Shown one piece after another: positions 63,221 to 64,000 of a DNA stretch of 64,000 bases. A program made the translations under genes and the position numbers. The stretch's first letter is position 1, and every line of letters begins with the position of its first letter. Origin of the DNA: Myxococcales bacterium (GTDB taxonomy: Bacteria; Myxococcota_A; Polyangia; Haliangiales; Haliangiaceae); assembly GCA_028287115.1 (NCBI GenBank), contig JAQBQF010000017.1, forward strand, positions 1 through 64,000, read 5' to 3'. The notes below the pieces were generated by a model. The model was not told the origin of the DNA. It did not search any database and worked only from the letters and a program-made list of their open reading frames with translations.

Positions 63221-63278
63221 TTCGCCATCGGTTCCTTGCCTCCCGGCTCGCGACTGGGCATGGTTGCAAGACCTGTAG

Positions 63279-64000
63279 ATGATCTGGTTCTGGTTCGGCT
63301 TTTTCGGGCTCGTTGCGCTGCTCCTGTTCCTCGACCTGGGCGTGCTGCACCGGAAGGCGAAGGAGCAGAGCCTCAAGAGCGCTGCGCTCTGGACCGTTGG
63401 CTGGGTCGCGCTCGGCCTCGCGTTCTCGGGCATCGTCTATCTGATCTACGAGAACAATTGGATGGGCGCGCATCTGATCGGGTGCCCTCCGGGCCACGCC
63501 GACGGCGCCGACGCCGCGATCACCTATGTCTCCGCATATCTGCTCGAGCAAGCGCTGTCGGTCGACAACATCTTCGTGATGTCGCTCTTGTTCCACAGCT
63601 TCGCCGTGCCGGTGAAGTACCAGCACCGGATCCTGTTCTGGGGAATCCTCGGCGCGATCGTGTTCCGGATCTTGATGCTCGGCGGCGGTGCGTACCTCGC
63701 CGCGCGGTTTGATTGGATCTTCTACGTGTTCGGCGGCTATCTCGCGTGGCAAGGCGTCAAGCTCCTCCGCAACGGCGATGGCGACGACGACGAGAAAGAC
63801 CGCAACCGAGCGCTCCGGTGGTTACGTCGCATCGTGCCGGTCGTCGACGGCGATCACGGCGGCAAATTTTCAGTCATCGACAACGGGCGGCGCGCGCTCA
63901 CCACGGTCGCGGTCTGCCTCGTCGTGATCGAGCTGACCGACATCGTGTTCGCGCTCGACTCGATCCCGGCGGTGCTGTCGGTCAGCCAGGAGACGTTCGT
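63279..64000 (+). CDS. TerC-family integral membrane protein (C-terminus beyond window)
   Basis: About 240 residues are visible. The start ATG 63279 gives MIWFWFGFFGLVALLLFLDL, the usual TerC first helix with the acidic residue. LLEQALSVDNIFVMSLLFHS and VVIELTDIVFALDSIPAVLS are the two family repeats (E-x-x-LSxDN and E-x-T-D-x-x-F-A-x-DS) with the conserved membrane Asp/Glu residues. TerC proteins are linked to tellurite resistance and manganese export during membrane protein metallation. An acidic loop (GDGDDDEKDRN) lies between the helices. Confidence 0.93.
   Translation, partial: MIWFWFGFFGLVALLLFLDLGVLHRKAKEQSLKSAALWTVGWVALGLAFSGIVYLIYENNWMGAHLIGCPPGHADGADAAITYVSAYLLEQALSVDNIFVMSLLFHSFAVPVKYQHRILFWGILGAIVFRILMLGGGAYLAARFDWIFYVFGGYLAWQGVKLLRNGDGDDDEKDRNRALRWLRRIVPVVDGDHGGKFSVIDNGRRALTTVAVCLVVIELTDIVFALDSIPAVLSVSQETF

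Overview
The window is high-GC DNA with dense coding, four-base ATGA/GTGA gene overlaps, many lipoproteins, and Ser/Thr kinase, FHA and PP2C proteins carrying zinc ribbons. This points to a Gram-negative bacterium of the Myxococcota/deltaproteobacterial type, perhaps near Haliangium or Kofleriaceae. That placement is inferred from gene content only. I see no tRNA, rRNA, CRISPR array or insertion sequence, and no gene-free stretch above about 250 bases.

Bases 1-24,000 carry three export machines around one respiratory enzyme. A reverse-strand TolC / adaptor / RND pump operon (1-4712) runs divergently from a histidine kinase and NtrC-type regulator pair (4912-7679). Next is a reverse-strand formate dehydrogenase operon (7676-12743). 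Its large subunit contains an in-frame UGA at the exact selenocysteine site of FdnG, followed by a bacterial SECIS hairpin, so two apparent open frames are one selenoprotein gene. A second RND system (outer-membrane factor, pump, adaptor; 12976-18953) and a TetR-controlled EmrB/EmrA/TolC system (19172-23912) follow.

Bases 24,000-36,900 hold mostly lineage-specific envelope genes: a DUF1835 protein, a PEGA protein, lipoproteins (one with a cupredoxin-like end and a Gly-Ser repeat), a TM2-signal peptidase I fusion, an M15 peptidase, a TPR protein, an acyl-CoA synthetase-like protein, a zinc-ribbon protein and a C45-like hydrolase without the usual cysteine.

Bases 36,895-47,500 form a phospho-signalling neighbourhood: a zinc-ribbon Ser/Thr kinase, an FHA membrane protein, a PP2C phosphatase overlapping a zinc-ribbon double-FHA protein, and, after three forward genes, an FHA protein fused to a CpaF/TadA-like ATPase. 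A kinase, a phosphatase and several phosphothreonine readers together suggest one signalling circuit.

Bases 48,100-53,700 contain a long inverted repeat of REP type, two tandem signal peptidases I, lepA, a ribbon-helix-helix regulator with a likely self-operator, a lipoprotein with six calcium-loop-like repeats and a cupin. Bases 53,745-64,000 hold an aldehyde dehydrogenase, a 5'-truncated AHSA1/SRPBCC remnant, a histidine-rich lipoprotein, a glycosyltransferase-fold/coiled-coil protein, a 2-hydroxyacid dehydrogenase, a polysaccharide deacetylase, a lipoprotein, a large AAA/TPR protein and the start of a TerC-family membrane protein.
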